Origin: JBELHO01 sp042091375
GTDB taxonomy: Bacteria; Pseudomonadota; Gammaproteobacteria; Enterobacterales; Alteromonadaceae
Direction of reading: 5' to 3'
Assembly: GCA_042091375.1 (NCBI GenBank)
Contig: JBELHO010000001.1
Span: 62,001 to 126,000, forward strand
Length of the DNA: 64,000 bases
A program made the translations under genes and the position numbers. Under the pieces are notes generated by a model. The model did not search any database. It was not told the origin of the DNA and saw only the letters and a program-made list of their open reading frames with translations. This document shows, one piece after another, positions 38,701 through 47,088 of this stretch (the stretch's first letter is position 1; every line of letters begins with the position of its first letter).

Positions 38701-38799
38701 TTCTTAGTGCCCTATTGTTACTTAATGTTAGTAAAATTAGGTGAACGTGCGGCAAGGCGGTTTGCGCTAGCTAAACAATTCGCAGACCGACTGATCTAG
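35707..38799 (+). CDS. RND efflux transporter permease, second pump
   Basis: This is a second RND pump of 1030 residues encoded directly after the first. The start at 35707 has GTGGAGT just upstream; an open frame from 35638 would overlap the first pump by 68 bases and is unlikely. It has the usual two porter domains and two six-helix bundles; the TM4 motif is FIAVGLLIDNSVVICESI, again Asp-Asn. Two different pumps with one adaptor resemble the heteromeric MdtABC/MuxABC arrangement, so a mixed trimer is plausible but inferred. The substrate is unknown. Confidence 0.93.
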   Translation: MDKRSASEEDPLAKSNTNKLLPVNLWLTALALKRPVTTTMIMLSLFITGIIASRLLPQESWPAVNIPAAFISVPYNGATPAEVERLITRPLEEALATLGGIIEMSSRSSANSAFIRINFKLDSDLDSKILAVREKVDMVRYLLPDDVDRVWVRKFSTDDLPVISLTLSSEQDLSTAYDLLNKQLKQPIERIKGVGSSEFRGLVKAAIEIQLNSDKAAMNRVDQDKLLQDLRAANFLVKSATVLSGDRKYRVTPNGAYQSFKDIENFQVNNQLKLKDISKVAIVYPQNSSELRTDRRKSVGLEIFKDSDANLVELSGQVVDLIEQLKTRPAFEDIKLEISNNSSDEIQQSLTDLFIAGVIGVVMSFAVLLVFLRNSYITLIIVVSVPISLSFAIAGMYFLGYTINMLSLAGLFIAVGLLIDNSVVICESILQQQKTSHSASTKILNGVDNVSIAIISGTLTTTIVFLPLLIGEKNFLTQLIDNLAVAICLPLFASLLIAKTAIPLLLSRVKSQAMSAVVIQGKLNDRYAHYLRKILTYPKQTGLAIVLLCLSGLVTREIVSNNPEISNAETEIIIRYNIQGEQTLESVSAVVDKMEQYLYDDQQAFQFTQVNSRIGPSYAMSRIQLNDDVSIPLFELKDRIRSGFPEFAIAKPSFEWASAKEKRVQLTLNGSSTERLLNLSSSIIQQLSAVEGFAEVGLDNDANKSELLLRINREQVSRLGRTTQEVANRISNALRGTTLRSYTDQQVGEIAMRLVYHSEDALPLQEIKALPVLQHQGKTITLQQLVTISSVPVMQQISRLQRRTNIVISMNLEDINRQQAGKKVRQVMQAITLPSGYDWQLGRQFQRDREALQDMFTNIILALALIFMVMAALFESLLMPIAILSSIGLAFIGVYWTFAILGIALGDTGMIGMLILMGIVVNNGIVLIDQINKRKEHAEQLLIPIIDACVSRIRPILMTVATTVIGMVPLALTSSDNQTYPIAVAIIGGLLFSTFTSLFLVPYCYLMLVKLGERAARRFALAKQFADRLI

Positions 38800-38866
38800 A
38801 TACACAAAATCAAAACCAGAGTTCAATATATAGGTATTGAAAGCATTAAAAATAAAGCTAGTGCGG

Positions 38867-39649
38867 TTATTTCTTACCTAGCTTCTTTAATACCTTATCC
38901 ATGTGCAGGCGATAATCTTTTTGATGTTTACTCTCACCACATGGCATTAACGAGATAGCGGTGACTCCCTCGATGCCAACACTGCTGAGATCGCGTTTAA
39001 TGGTACAGCTGCCATTACTATTTTTACGAATAGCAAGGCTGTTACTGTATTGGGTAGTATTCATTTGTTTTTTTTGCTCTATTGATAGCTTACTTTTTGA
39101 TTTTGGTGCAGGTATAGGAGTACCGTGCATAATAGAGCCAGTCTTTTTTCTGCTGTATTGAGCAACCTGTTGCTTAATGTGTTGTTGATATTGTTGGCTT
39201 CGCAATCGATCTAGCTGTTGCTGTGGATAATGTGTAGTTTTTGTTTGCTTCTTAATCTTCGTGTTGTTTTGAATAGTTTTTTCAGCGGAAATCTCAGGAC
39301 TCACTGAGATTTCAGTATTATCACTGTGAATATCATTGACGACTGTTTTTGGCTTGTTATTTTGACTTTTTTCTCTTTTTACTGGCTTATTAATTTTAAC
39401 TTTCTTGTTGCCTTGTTGTTTTTTTAAAGGCTGCTCTTCCAGCTTGACGATTTCTTTATCAATGGGTTTAGGTAATTCATATAAGTAACTTTGAATAGCC
39501 TTAACTTCGGTATTTTTTACAATGACTGGAACTGGCTTTGTCTCCCTGATCAGTAACAGTAACAGTGCGTGAAAAGCAACAGAAAACAATACCGCTGATA
39601 GGGATATATTGTTAAAGGAGATTGCGATCTTTTTCAACACTACTGCCAT
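38867..39649 (-). CDS. TonB/TolA-like membrane-anchored protein of unknown function
   Basis: The 260-residue protein has one N-terminal membrane helix (about 15-35) containing SVAFH, the SxxxH pattern that TonB and TolA use to couple to ExbBD/TolQR. It continues as a long Lys/Gln/Pro-rich periplasmic stretch (about 65-205). It ends in a short domain with two cysteines (near 216 and 235) and a basic tail, KVLKKLGKK. The canonical TonB C-terminal domain is not recognisable. No exbB, exbD or receptor gene is adjacent; it is convergent with the RND operon. TonB-like function is a hypothesis. Confidence 0.7.
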   Translation of the reverse strand: MAVVLKKIAISFNNISLSAVLFSVAFHALLLLLIRETKPVPVIVKNTEVKAIQSYLYELPKPIDKEIVKLEEQPLKKQQGNKKVKINKPVKREKSQNNKPKTVVNDIHSDNTEISVSPEISAEKTIQNNTKIKKQTKTTHYPQQQLDRLRSQQYQQHIKQQVAQYSRKKTGSIMHGTPIPAPKSKSKLSIEQKKQMNTTQYSNSLAIRKNSNGSCTIKRDLSSVGIEGVTAISLMPCGESKHQKDYRLHMDKVLKKLGKK

Positions 39650-39814
39650 CGTAATTAATAATGAAAGGATAGACTTGTAATGAGGTTATTAGTTCAAAAC
39701 GGTAAAAATTTTATATAATTGAAGTACATCAAAATCAAACGATTGAAAAACTGCATTTTGCTAAGGTATTTGTATATACTTAAATCACAGTAAACAGTAT
39801 CTACAGAGGCCTTT

Positions 39815-40195
39815 ATGGAGTATGAATTTGTTCACGATACCAGTACAGGTATTGCTCAAGCAAGGTTCTCATTTGAACATCAAGCTATTGGCCCCTGGTT
39901 AGAGGTTGAAGTAGGTGATGATGTCGTCAAATTAACTGATGTACTCACGGCAATGAGTGATGTAAAGTCAGGAAAGCGTCAGGAAGTTATGTTAGTTGGT
40001 TGTGAATATTCAGTACTTATATCGGTCGATGATGTGCATATTCAACCCAATATGCTAGTCAATGAGCAACAAAACTTACCTGTGGAATTAGGCGGTGATC
40101 AACTTGAGGTCGATAATATGCAAAGCACCTACTGTGGTTGCGAAGACTTCAGAGCGCTGCTGATATCTTGGGCTAAATTTACAGGCATGCATTAA
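39815..40195 (+). CDS. yacL: UPF0231 family protein YacL
   Basis: The 126-residue protein matches the YacL/UPF0231 family: MEYEFVHDTSTGIAQARFSFEHQAIGPW corresponds to the E. coli start MDYEFLRDITG...RMSMGHEVVGHW, and the end STYCGCEDFRALLISWAKF matches SLCGVEDF. Its function is unknown. In E. coli yacL is the gene directly after acnB; here the RND operon and the TonB-like gene lie between. An AGAGG Shine-Dalgarno precedes the ATG. Confidence 0.9.
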   Translation: MEYEFVHDTSTGIAQARFSFEHQAIGPWLEVEVGDDVVKLTDVLTAMSDVKSGKRQEVMLVGCEYSVLISVDDVHIQPNMLVNEQQNLPVELGGDQLEVDNMQSTYCGCEDFRALLISWAKFTGMH

Positions 40196-40395
40196 TTTTT
40201 TTTATTTGTGTCCATTAAATACATAAAAGTTTTCACTCGCTGTATTAATCACCGGCTGATGATTAAATATCGACTCAATGTAAATAAACTGTTAACTAAA
40301 AAGATTTTGTGTTAATGTTTTTTTTGCGTTAACTAAATCTAAGTTTATCTCCATCATATATTTTAAAAAAAACATATATTTTAAATAAGGCTGTT

Positions 40396-41679
40396 ATGAA
40401 GGATAAGAAGTTAATTGATACTACTCCCAGTACTCCCAGTACTCCCAGTACTCCCAGAGTAGTCAAACTAAGTTACGTATTGACCCCTATCGCAGTTATT
40501 TGCGGTGCGATAGTTGTGGTTGCTGTTTTAGGCTTTTTAGCGCCTAAACCATCGAAACAAGACATAGTTGTCAAAGCCCCGTTAGTTGAGGTGATCACCC
40601 TATCTCCCCAGCAAGTGACTTTTACCATAAAATCTCAAGGTAATATTCAACCGCGTACTCAAACTAATTTGACATCAGAAGTTGCCGGCCGGGTAGTTGC
40701 TGTATCTGATAAATTTAAAGTCGGGGGCTTTTTCAACAAAGGCGAAGTATTGTTAACTATTGACAGTGTCAATTATGAAGTCGCAGTAATTCAAGCGCAA
40801 TCTAGGTTGGGCGTGGCAAAAGCTAATTTAATAGAAGAACAAGCCCGTGCTCAACAGGCACAAGAAGAGTGGTTGTTATCAAATAAAACCTTGGATTTAG
40901 CGCCCTTAATGGCCCTGAGAAAACCTAATTTACAAAAAGCACAAGCTGAAATTAAAGCTGCCGAAGCCGATCTCAAACACGCCAAGATTAAGTTAGCACG
41001 CACCGAAATTGTTGCCCCTTATGATGCCATGATCAAAGCCAAACAAGTCGACGTAGGTCAATATGTATCGACCGGCAGCATGTTGGCCACCACTTTTGCT
41101 GTAGATTATGCCGAGGCTCGACTGCCTGTGCGCCAGCGCGATTTACTGTTTTTAAACTTACCTAAAATTAATCAGCTAAGTACAGAGTACACCAAAGCCG
41201 ATTTAACGCTGAATATTGGTCACCAGATATTTCACTGGCCATCGGTTATTACCCGATACGAAGGGGTGGTTGACTCTGCCAGTCGAGTTCACTATATCAT
41301 CGCCCAGGTGGATGATCCTTACGCCATACTAACTGAACACAACAAACAGGTTTTGCCCATGGGGAGTTTTGTCAACGCTGATATCTTTGGTAAAACAGTT
41401 GATGAGGTATTGGCGATTCCTCGCAGTGCGGTATATGGTGCCGATACTATTCACTTAGCAGATGCAAACGATAGGCTGTTTATTCAGTCGATTAATATTT
41501 TACACAGTGATCAAGAGTATGTGTACAGTGAAGATACTCTTGCTGACAGCCATCGACTGGTAACGACTCCTATAGAAACCCCTGTTATCGGGATGGATTT
41601 AAGAGTTAATGATAGGCAATCAGCTGTTGTTACGGCAGCAAAAAACAATCGAAATACATTGCCAGCCAATAATAAATAG
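40396..41679 (+). CDS. RND efflux periplasmic adaptor, membrane-anchored
   Basis: This is the adaptor of a second RND system. The 427-residue protein has a cytosolic N-terminus with four Ser/Thr-Pro triplets encoded by a perfect 9-base repeat (40424-40460), a membrane helix (about 30-52), lipoyl halves around NLTSEVAGRVVAVSDKFKVGG and EIVAPYDAMIKAKQVDVGQYV, a coiled-coil hairpin (about 130-200) and a beta barrel. It has no lipobox, unlike the adaptor at 31.2 kb. The pump gene follows after 11 bases. Shine-Dalgarno AAGG lies before the ATG. Confidence 0.92.
   Translation: MKDKKLIDTTPSTPSTPSTPRVVKLSYVLTPIAVICGAIVVVAVLGFLAPKPSKQDIVVKAPLVEVITLSPQQVTFTIKSQGNIQPRTQTNLTSEVAGRVVAVSDKFKVGGFFNKGEVLLTIDSVNYEVAVIQAQSRLGVAKANLIEEQARAQQAQEEWLLSNKTLDLAPLMALRKPNLQKAQAEIKAAEADLKHAKIKLARTEIVAPYDAMIKAKQVDVGQYVSTGSMLATTFAVDYAEARLPVRQRDLLFLNLPKINQLSTEYTKADLTLNIGHQIFHWPSVITRYEGVVDSASRVHYIIAQVDDPYAILTEHNKQVLPMGSFVNADIFGKTVDEVLAIPRSAVYGADTIHLADANDRLFIQSINILHSDQEYVYSEDTLADSHRLVTTPIETPVIGMDLRVNDRQSAVVTAAKNNRNTLPANNK
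40424..40460 (+). repeat. 9-base in-frame tandem repeat in the RND adaptor gene
   Basis: ACTCCCAGT is repeated four times (the last unit incomplete) and encodes (T-P-S) units at residues about 10-20. Copy-number change by slippage would keep the frame and only alter the length of the cytosolic tail. Confidence 0.9.
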
Positions 41680-41690
41680 GTGAATTAATA

Positions 41691-44600
41691 GTGTCGTTAT
41701 CAACTCAAGATAGTAATCAACCATTTACTGGTACTATTGCTTGGTTCACTCGCAACGGTGTTGCCGCCAATCTATTGATGATATTCATCATTATTGTTGG
41801 ATGTATTTCTTACCAAAACCTCGATAAAAAAACTCTGCCTGAGTTTAATCCCAATAGTATTCAAATTCAGATCAGGCACTTAGGCGCTGCGCCAAAGGAA
41901 GTTGAACAATCAGTTATTCTCAAAGTGGAAGAATCACTTGAAGATATTGATGGTATTAAACGCATTACTTCTACAGCGATGGAAGGTTTAGGGGTGATCA
42001 ATATCGAATTGCAGTCAGGCACTTCTATGAGTGACAAGTTAGATGAAGTAAAGATGCAAGTTGATGCTATTACCACCTTTCCTGAACAGACTGAAAAACC
42101 AATAATTACCAAGCAAGAGTTTAAAACTGAAGTACTTTGGTTGTCACTGAGTGGCACTATGGACAGAAAAGCTCGGCAAATTATGTCGCAAAATATTCGC
42201 GATGAATTGATGACTTTATCAAGTGTCAATAGCGTGCAAGTTGTCGGTAACCGCGACTATGAAATTAGTATTGAAGTTTCTCAGCAAAAGCTACAGAAAT
42301 ACGATTTAAGTTTTGATCAGATCAGTCAAGCGGTCAGAAAATCTTCGGTTAACTTGCCCGGAGGTACCATCAAAGCCGATGGCGGTGATATTTTACTGCG
42401 CACCGAAGGACAAGCATATACCGGCGAGGAATACGGTCAGTTGGTGTTGCGCACCAATGTCGATGGCACCCGACTGATTTTGGCTGATGTTGCCAAAATC
42501 AGCGATGGTTTCGTGGAAAGTGATGATTTTGCTCGTTTTGATGATCAACCGACGGCAAGTATTAAGGTGGAATCAACTAAGGGACAGAATGACTTGGAGA
42601 TCGCCGAGCAAGTTCGACAGTATGTGGCCGAAAAAAACACCCAGTTGCCCAAAGGGGCTGTCTTAACTATTTGGGGTGACAGCTCGTATTATTTATCTGC
42701 GCGCTTGGACATGATGATCAGTAACTTGCTTATTGGTGCCTGTTTAGTGTTTTTGGTGTTAGCGCTTTTTCTGCGAATAAAAGTGGCATTTTGGGTAATG
42801 ATTGGTATTCCCGTCAGTTTTTTTGGCGCATTTATGATGATGCCCTTGTTGGGTGATTGGTCGGTATCGATTAATATGCTTAGCTTATTCGCCTTTATAA
42901 TGGTGTTAGGTATTGTTGTTGATGATGCCATTGTTATTGGCGAAAGTGCTTATGCTGAAATTCAGCGCTATGGACATTCCACCGATAATGTTATTGCCGG
43001 TACCCTGCGGGTTGCCATGCCTGCAACCTTTGGCGTATTAACAACCATAGCTGCCTTTGCCCCTCTGCTGTTTATAGATGCCACCTTTGCCGGGTTTTTT
43101 CGAGCGATATCTATTGTGGTTGTTTTCGCCTTACTGTTTTCATTGATTGAATCGAAATGGATTTTACCAGCGCATTTAGCGCGGATGAAATACGTCCCCC
43201 TTGCGGCTGAAAACGCCAATGGTTTAGAGCGCTTGCAAATGCGCTTTAAACAACGACTCGATAATTTTATTGAAAAAAAATACAAGCCGGCGTTGCAAAG
43301 TGCATTGATTGCCCGTTACAACACTTTAGCGGTATTTATTGCCGTATTGATTTTATCATTGGGTTTAATTGTCGGTGCTTTTATCAAACTTGAGGTATTT
43401 CCCAATCTTCCCAGTGATTTTATCCAAGGTGAAATTGTTATGGTTGACGGTTCGTCAACCAATCAGCGCAATCGCGCTATAGAAAAGGTAAAAAAAGCCG
43501 CGCTAACCATCGCCAGCGAAAACCAAGTCAATGGTGTGGGCTTTATTAAACACACTATGGTGTTCACTGAAGGGAGTAACAAAGCAAAATTTATCTTGGA
43601 ATTAATTAAACCTGAACAACGCAAAATCAATGCCTATGAAATTGAAAAATTATGGCGAGATGAAATCGGCGAAATTCCCGGNNNNNNNNNNNNNNNNNNN
43701 NNNNNNNNNNNNNNNNNNNNNNNNNNNNNNNNNNNNNNNNNNNNNNNNNNNNNNNNNNNNNNNNNNNNNNNNNNNNNNNNNTCAGATCTGGCTAAGCAGG
43801 TTCGTCAAGCGTTTTACGGTGAAGAAGCACAGCGAATTCAGAGGGGCAGAGATGAACTGAAAGTCATGGTGCGCTATCCGAAATCAAGTCGGTTGTCGAT
43901 ACTCGACTTAGAGGACATGTGGATCAGAACACCGGCTAATGATCTTGTGCCTTTTTATCAAGTGGCTGATATTGACATAGGTCAAGGTTTTTCTACTATT
44001 ACCCGCGTCAATCAAAAGCGTTCAATAACCATTTCGGCCAATACTGATAGTGAAACAGTGGAAAGCCGCAAAGTTAACTCTGAAATGAATGAAATATACA
44101 TTCCCCAGATCCTCGCTAACTACGACAGTGTAAAATACAGTCAAGAGGGCGCAACTAAAGATCAAGCCGACTTTATTAGCCAACTTGGTTTAGCTGCGTT
44201 AGGGGCTTTGTTTTTAATTTATGGATTAATTGCCATACCGACCAAATCGTATACCCAGCCTTTAGTGATCATGTCAGTGATCCCATTCGGTATTGTTGGT
44301 GCAATCATAGGCCATTGGCTTTTAGGTAGAACCATTAATATGATGTCTCTTTTTGGTTTTATCGCCTTAACTGGGGTAGTGGTTAATGATAGCTTGATCT
44401 TAGTTGACTTCATCAACAAAGCCAAAGACAACGGATTGCGCTTATTGGATGTGGTTATTCAAGCAGGCATGAAAAGGTTTAGGGCAATATTATTGACTTC
44501 ATTAACCACCTTTTTTGGGGTTCTACCGCTGTATTTTGAAACCAGTTTACAGGCACAGTTTATTATTCCCATGGCGATTTCACTTGGCTTTGGTATCGTA

Positions 44601-44696
44601 TTTGCCACAGTGATCACCTTGTTTCTGGTGCCTGCGCTCTATTTGATCAAAGAAGACATCGGTAATTTATTTACCACTAATAGTCGCGATAAATAG
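41691..44696 (+). CDS. RND efflux transporter permease (interrupted by an assembly gap)
   Basis: This is an inner-membrane RND pump that starts at GTG, 11 bases after the adaptor, with AGGTG upstream. TM1 is at about 22-40; the TM4 motif FIMVLGIVVDDAIVIGES has the Asp-Asp pair of AcrB. 100 Ns at 43682-43781 interrupt the second porter domain; the frame happens to be continuous across them. Judging from related pumps, the stretch between GEIPG and SDLAKQVRQAFYGEEAQR should be about 90 residues rather than 33, so the gap is probably longer than shown. The protein ends LFTTNSRDK. Substrate is unknown and no outer-membrane factor is adjacent. Confidence 0.92.
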   Translation: MSLSTQDSNQPFTGTIAWFTRNGVAANLLMIFIIIVGCISYQNLDKKTLPEFNPNSIQIQIRHLGAAPKEVEQSVILKVEESLEDIDGIKRITSTAMEGLGVINIELQSGTSMSDKLDEVKMQVDAITTFPEQTEKPIITKQEFKTEVLWLSLSGTMDRKARQIMSQNIRDELMTLSSVNSVQVVGNRDYEISIEVSQQKLQKYDLSFDQISQAVRKSSVNLPGGTIKADGGDILLRTEGQAYTGEEYGQLVLRTNVDGTRLILADVAKISDGFVESDDFARFDDQPTASIKVESTKGQNDLEIAEQVRQYVAEKNTQLPKGAVLTIWGDSSYYLSARLDMMISNLLIGACLVFLVLALFLRIKVAFWVMIGIPVSFFGAFMMMPLLGDWSVSINMLSLFAFIMVLGIVVDDAIVIGESAYAEIQRYGHSTDNVIAGTLRVAMPATFGVLTTIAAFAPLLFIDATFAGFFRAISIVVVFALLFSLIESKWILPAHLARMKYVPLAAENANGLERLQMRFKQRLDNFIEKKYKPALQSALIARYNTLAVFIAVLILSLGLIVGAFIKLEVFPNLPSDFIQGEIVMVDGSSTNQRNRAIEKVKKAALTIASENQVNGVGFIKHTMVFTEGSNKAKFILELIKPEQRKINAYEIEKLWRDEIGEIPXXXXXXXXXXXXXXXXXXXXXXXXXXXXXXXXXXSDLAKQVRQAFYGEEAQRIQRGRDELKVMVRYPKSSRLSILDLEDMWIRTPANDLVPFYQVADIDIGQGFSTITRVNQKRSITISANTDSETVESRKVNSEMNEIYIPQILANYDSVKYSQEGATKDQADFISQLGLAALGALFLIYGLIAIPTKSYTQPLVIMSVIPFGIVGAIIGHWLLGRTINMMSLFGFIALTGVVVNDSLILVDFINKAKDNGLRLLDVVIQAGMKRFRAILLTSLTTFFGVLPLYFETSLQAQFIIPMAISLGFGIVFATVITLFLVPALYLIKEDIGNLFTTNSRDK
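43682..43781. other. Assembly gap of 100 Ns inside an RND pump gene
   Basis: 100 Ns with no shared sequence at the two flanks, unlike the other two gaps. The family alignment suggests that about 270-280 bases belong here, so 100 is a placeholder length. Confidence 0.9.
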
Positions 44697-44770
44697 AGCA
44701 TTACTGCTGGTGTGAGGTGTTGATCAGTTGTGAGTGTGTTGAAGCAGCCATGATCCACAGAAACGCTGAT

Positions 44771-45616
44771 TTACAGAAATTCTGCTTCTACGCAATCTTC
44801 GAGTAAATCTTGGTAATGATCTTCATGTAAATCTAATACGGTAAAGATATGATCACTTAGGTATGCCCAATCTGTTGTATCTTGAAAATACTCATTGTGG
44901 TGAACAATATTTTCAGCCATCTTTAAAATAGCAAAGTAAAACTGTTGTAACCTATTGCCTTTAGTTAACAGATAAGTGCGATCGTGATGTGATAATATCA
45001 ACTGACAAATGTCTCTGGGCAGACGCCAAGACGATGCCACGTAATAACCTAAAGTTGCATGATTAATTTGATATGTGTTTTCTTCAATATCAGTTAAGGC
45101 TTGACTTGGGGTGTTAATGGCGTGTTGATAGGTTTGGTTGTAATCGGCATATTTCATCGCCATCACAGGAATACCGCAGTCGTGAAATAATCCTAAAGTA
45201 AACAGCTTATCAATTGATACCGCTTTTTGCAGCGATTTTCCAATGGCAACACTGGTGTTAGCTATATTACTGGCATTTTTCCAAAAATCTTCAAGCACAA
45301 TACTACATTCGTCTTGTTTAAAGCTTTGCCGGATCAAAATACTCGACACTAACGAAATAATGCCATTAATACCTATGTATCTGACCGCCTTGTGAATATC
45401 CGCCATAGACCGAGCAAGGCCATATATCGGCGAATTTACCGTTTTTAAGACAATTGAAGATATAGCGACATCTTGAGAAATAATCTCGGCTACTTCGTTG
45501 ATATCGGGTTCAGAATTGCTGATCAGCTGTTGCAGTTTCAACAACAGGCTGGGTTGTGCCGGAATAGCGAAGCTGCGGCGAATATCGGCTATGACCTGAT
45601 CATCTATTTGTAACAT
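44771..45616 (-). CDS. HDOD domain protein
   Basis: The 281-residue protein is a stand-alone HDOD domain (about 15-215), a helical HD-related fold lacking full catalytic residues and found in bacterial signalling proteins. Readable family parts are LLLKLQQLISNSEPDINEVAEIISQDVAISSIVLKTVNSP and FTLGLFHDCGIPVM, then NHATLGYYVASSWRLP and ILSHHDRTY. It has no signal peptide or membrane segment. It is convergent with the RND pump gene. The partner is unknown; such proteins often sit near c-di-GMP or chemotaxis genes, and GGDEF/EAL and kinase genes occur 6-15 kb away. Confidence 0.9.
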   Translation of the reverse strand: MLQIDDQVIADIRRSFAIPAQPSLLLKLQQLISNSEPDINEVAEIISQDVAISSIVLKTVNSPIYGLARSMADIHKAVRYIGINGIISLVSSILIRQSFKQDECSIVLEDFWKNASNIANTSVAIGKSLQKAVSIDKLFTLGLFHDCGIPVMAMKYADYNQTYQHAINTPSQALTDIEENTYQINHATLGYYVASSWRLPRDICQLILSHHDRTYLLTKGNRLQQFYFAILKMAENIVHHNEYFQDTTDWAYLSDHIFTVLDLHEDHYQDLLEDCVEAEFL

Positions 45617-45930
45617 GGGTATCGTTCTTTATTATTATTATTTTTATTGTTTATTATCTAACGCTATACACTGCAAATAACATCATGAGAGGGCATATGC
45701 AAACCTACTATCGCTTAATTTGTCAGTAAATACAATCTAGCTGCTGAAAAAACAGTCTACTTGACTCATTTAGCTTATACCTAGATACACGTGACTTTTA
45801 AAATGTTGCACTCAAGCTAATAGACCACATTAGTTCAATTGATTGTCGGTGATATAAAATACATAGCTTATTTAAATTCTCAGTATGATAATATCTGAGC
45901 AACAAAGGTTAACTCTTTATCCACAAGTGA
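45617..45930. other. Intergenic region between divergent HDOD and FemAB/GNAT-like genes
   Basis: About 314 AT-rich bases presumably hold promoters for both genes. I see no RNA gene, strong hairpin or repeat in it. Confidence 0.4.
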
Positions 45931-47082
45931 TTGGTATATTCGCCATTGAATACTCATTTACACACATATTTTGTTGATACCATTGAGCAAATATCTGCAA
46001 ATGCTTGGCAGCGGTTGAATAGTTCAACATCGCCATTTATGCGCTATGAGTTTTTCCAAGCATTAGAGAGCAGCGGCTCGGTGAGTAAAGAGCGCGGTTG
46101 GTATCCGCAACATCTAGTATTTGAAGACAAGCAAGCCGCTGACTCAATAAAGAGCGTGATGCCCATGTATCTTAAAAGTCATTCATGGGGCGAGTATGTT
46201 TTTGATTGGGCTTGGGCTGAAGCGTATCAAAATTACCACATTCCCTATTACCCCAAATTGGTGGCAACCTTGCCTTTTACACCAACACCAAGTGACAAAC
46301 TTCTGTCCAATACAGTCGATTATAGGCAAATATTTAGCTACTTAATTGCGCACTGCCAACAACAACCTATTAGCAGCTGGCATCTATTGTTTTGTCCCGA
46401 ACTTGACATTGCAGGAGTAGATGATGTGTATCAACGTCACACTGTGCAATTTTTGTGGTTTAATCGACAATATCAAAGTTTTGATCATTATCTGCAGAGC
46501 TTTACTGCCCGCAAGCGAAAAAATACCCGCAAAGAACGCTTGGCTATTCAAAAACAAGGTATTGAAATCAGGCGGGTAGCTGTTGCCCAGATCACTGCAA
46601 GTGAACTGGAATTTTTTTACTTAACCTATCAACTAACGTATATGCGAAGAGGTCATACACCGCATTTGACCTTAGACTTTTTTAAGCAAGTTTTTACCGC
46701 GATGGCCGACAATATTTTGCTGATCATTGCCAGCAAGCACCAAAAAGATATTGCTTGCGCATTATTTTTCTATGATCAAAATCAATTGTTTGGTCGTTAT
46801 TGGGGCTGCACAGAGCAGGTTGATTGCTTGCATTTTGAGTTGTGTTATTACCAAGGGATAGAGTTTTGCATTGAGCAAAATTTACAGAGTTTTAATCCGG
46901 GTACACAAGGCGAGCACAAACTTCAACGCGGCTTTGAGCCGACATTAACCCATTCTTATCACTGGATAAAACACCCTCAATTTAAATCAGCCATTGCTGA
47001 CTTTTGCTTGCAAGAGCAACGGCAAATGCACCAATACCAGCAACAATGTTGGCAAAAATTACCCTTTAAAAATCGCGAGTAA
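45931..47082 (+). CDS. FemAB/GNAT-superfamily protein (COG3146, DUF482-like)
   Basis: The 383-residue cytosolic protein belongs to the GNAT-related COG3146 family: FMRYEFFQALESSGSV (about 37-52), the motif MYLKSHSWGEYVFDWAWAEAY (about 84-104), ARKRKNTRKERLAI and the C-terminal NPGTQGEHKLQRGFEP. It is predicted to transfer an acyl or aminoacyl group; the substrate is unknown. No ATG is available at the N-terminus: a stop (45928-45930) is followed immediately by TTG at 45931, and a second TTG lies at 45946. The methyltransferase gene follows 6 bases later, so the two are coupled. Confidence 0.87.
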   Translation: MVYSPLNTHLHTYFVDTIEQISANAWQRLNSSTSPFMRYEFFQALESSGSVSKERGWYPQHLVFEDKQAADSIKSVMPMYLKSHSWGEYVFDWAWAEAYQNYHIPYYPKLVATLPFTPTPSDKLLSNTVDYRQIFSYLIAHCQQQPISSWHLLFCPELDIAGVDDVYQRHTVQFLWFNRQYQSFDHYLQSFTARKRKNTRKERLAIQKQGIEIRRVAVAQITASELEFFYLTYQLTYMRRGHTPHLTLDFFKQVFTAMADNILLIIASKHQKDIACALFFYDQNQLFGRYWGCTEQVDCLHFELCYYQGIEFCIEQNLQSFNPGTQGEHKLQRGFEPTLTHSYHWIKHPQFKSAIADFCLQEQRQMHQYQQQCWQKLPFKNRE

Positions 47083-47088
47083 ACGGCA

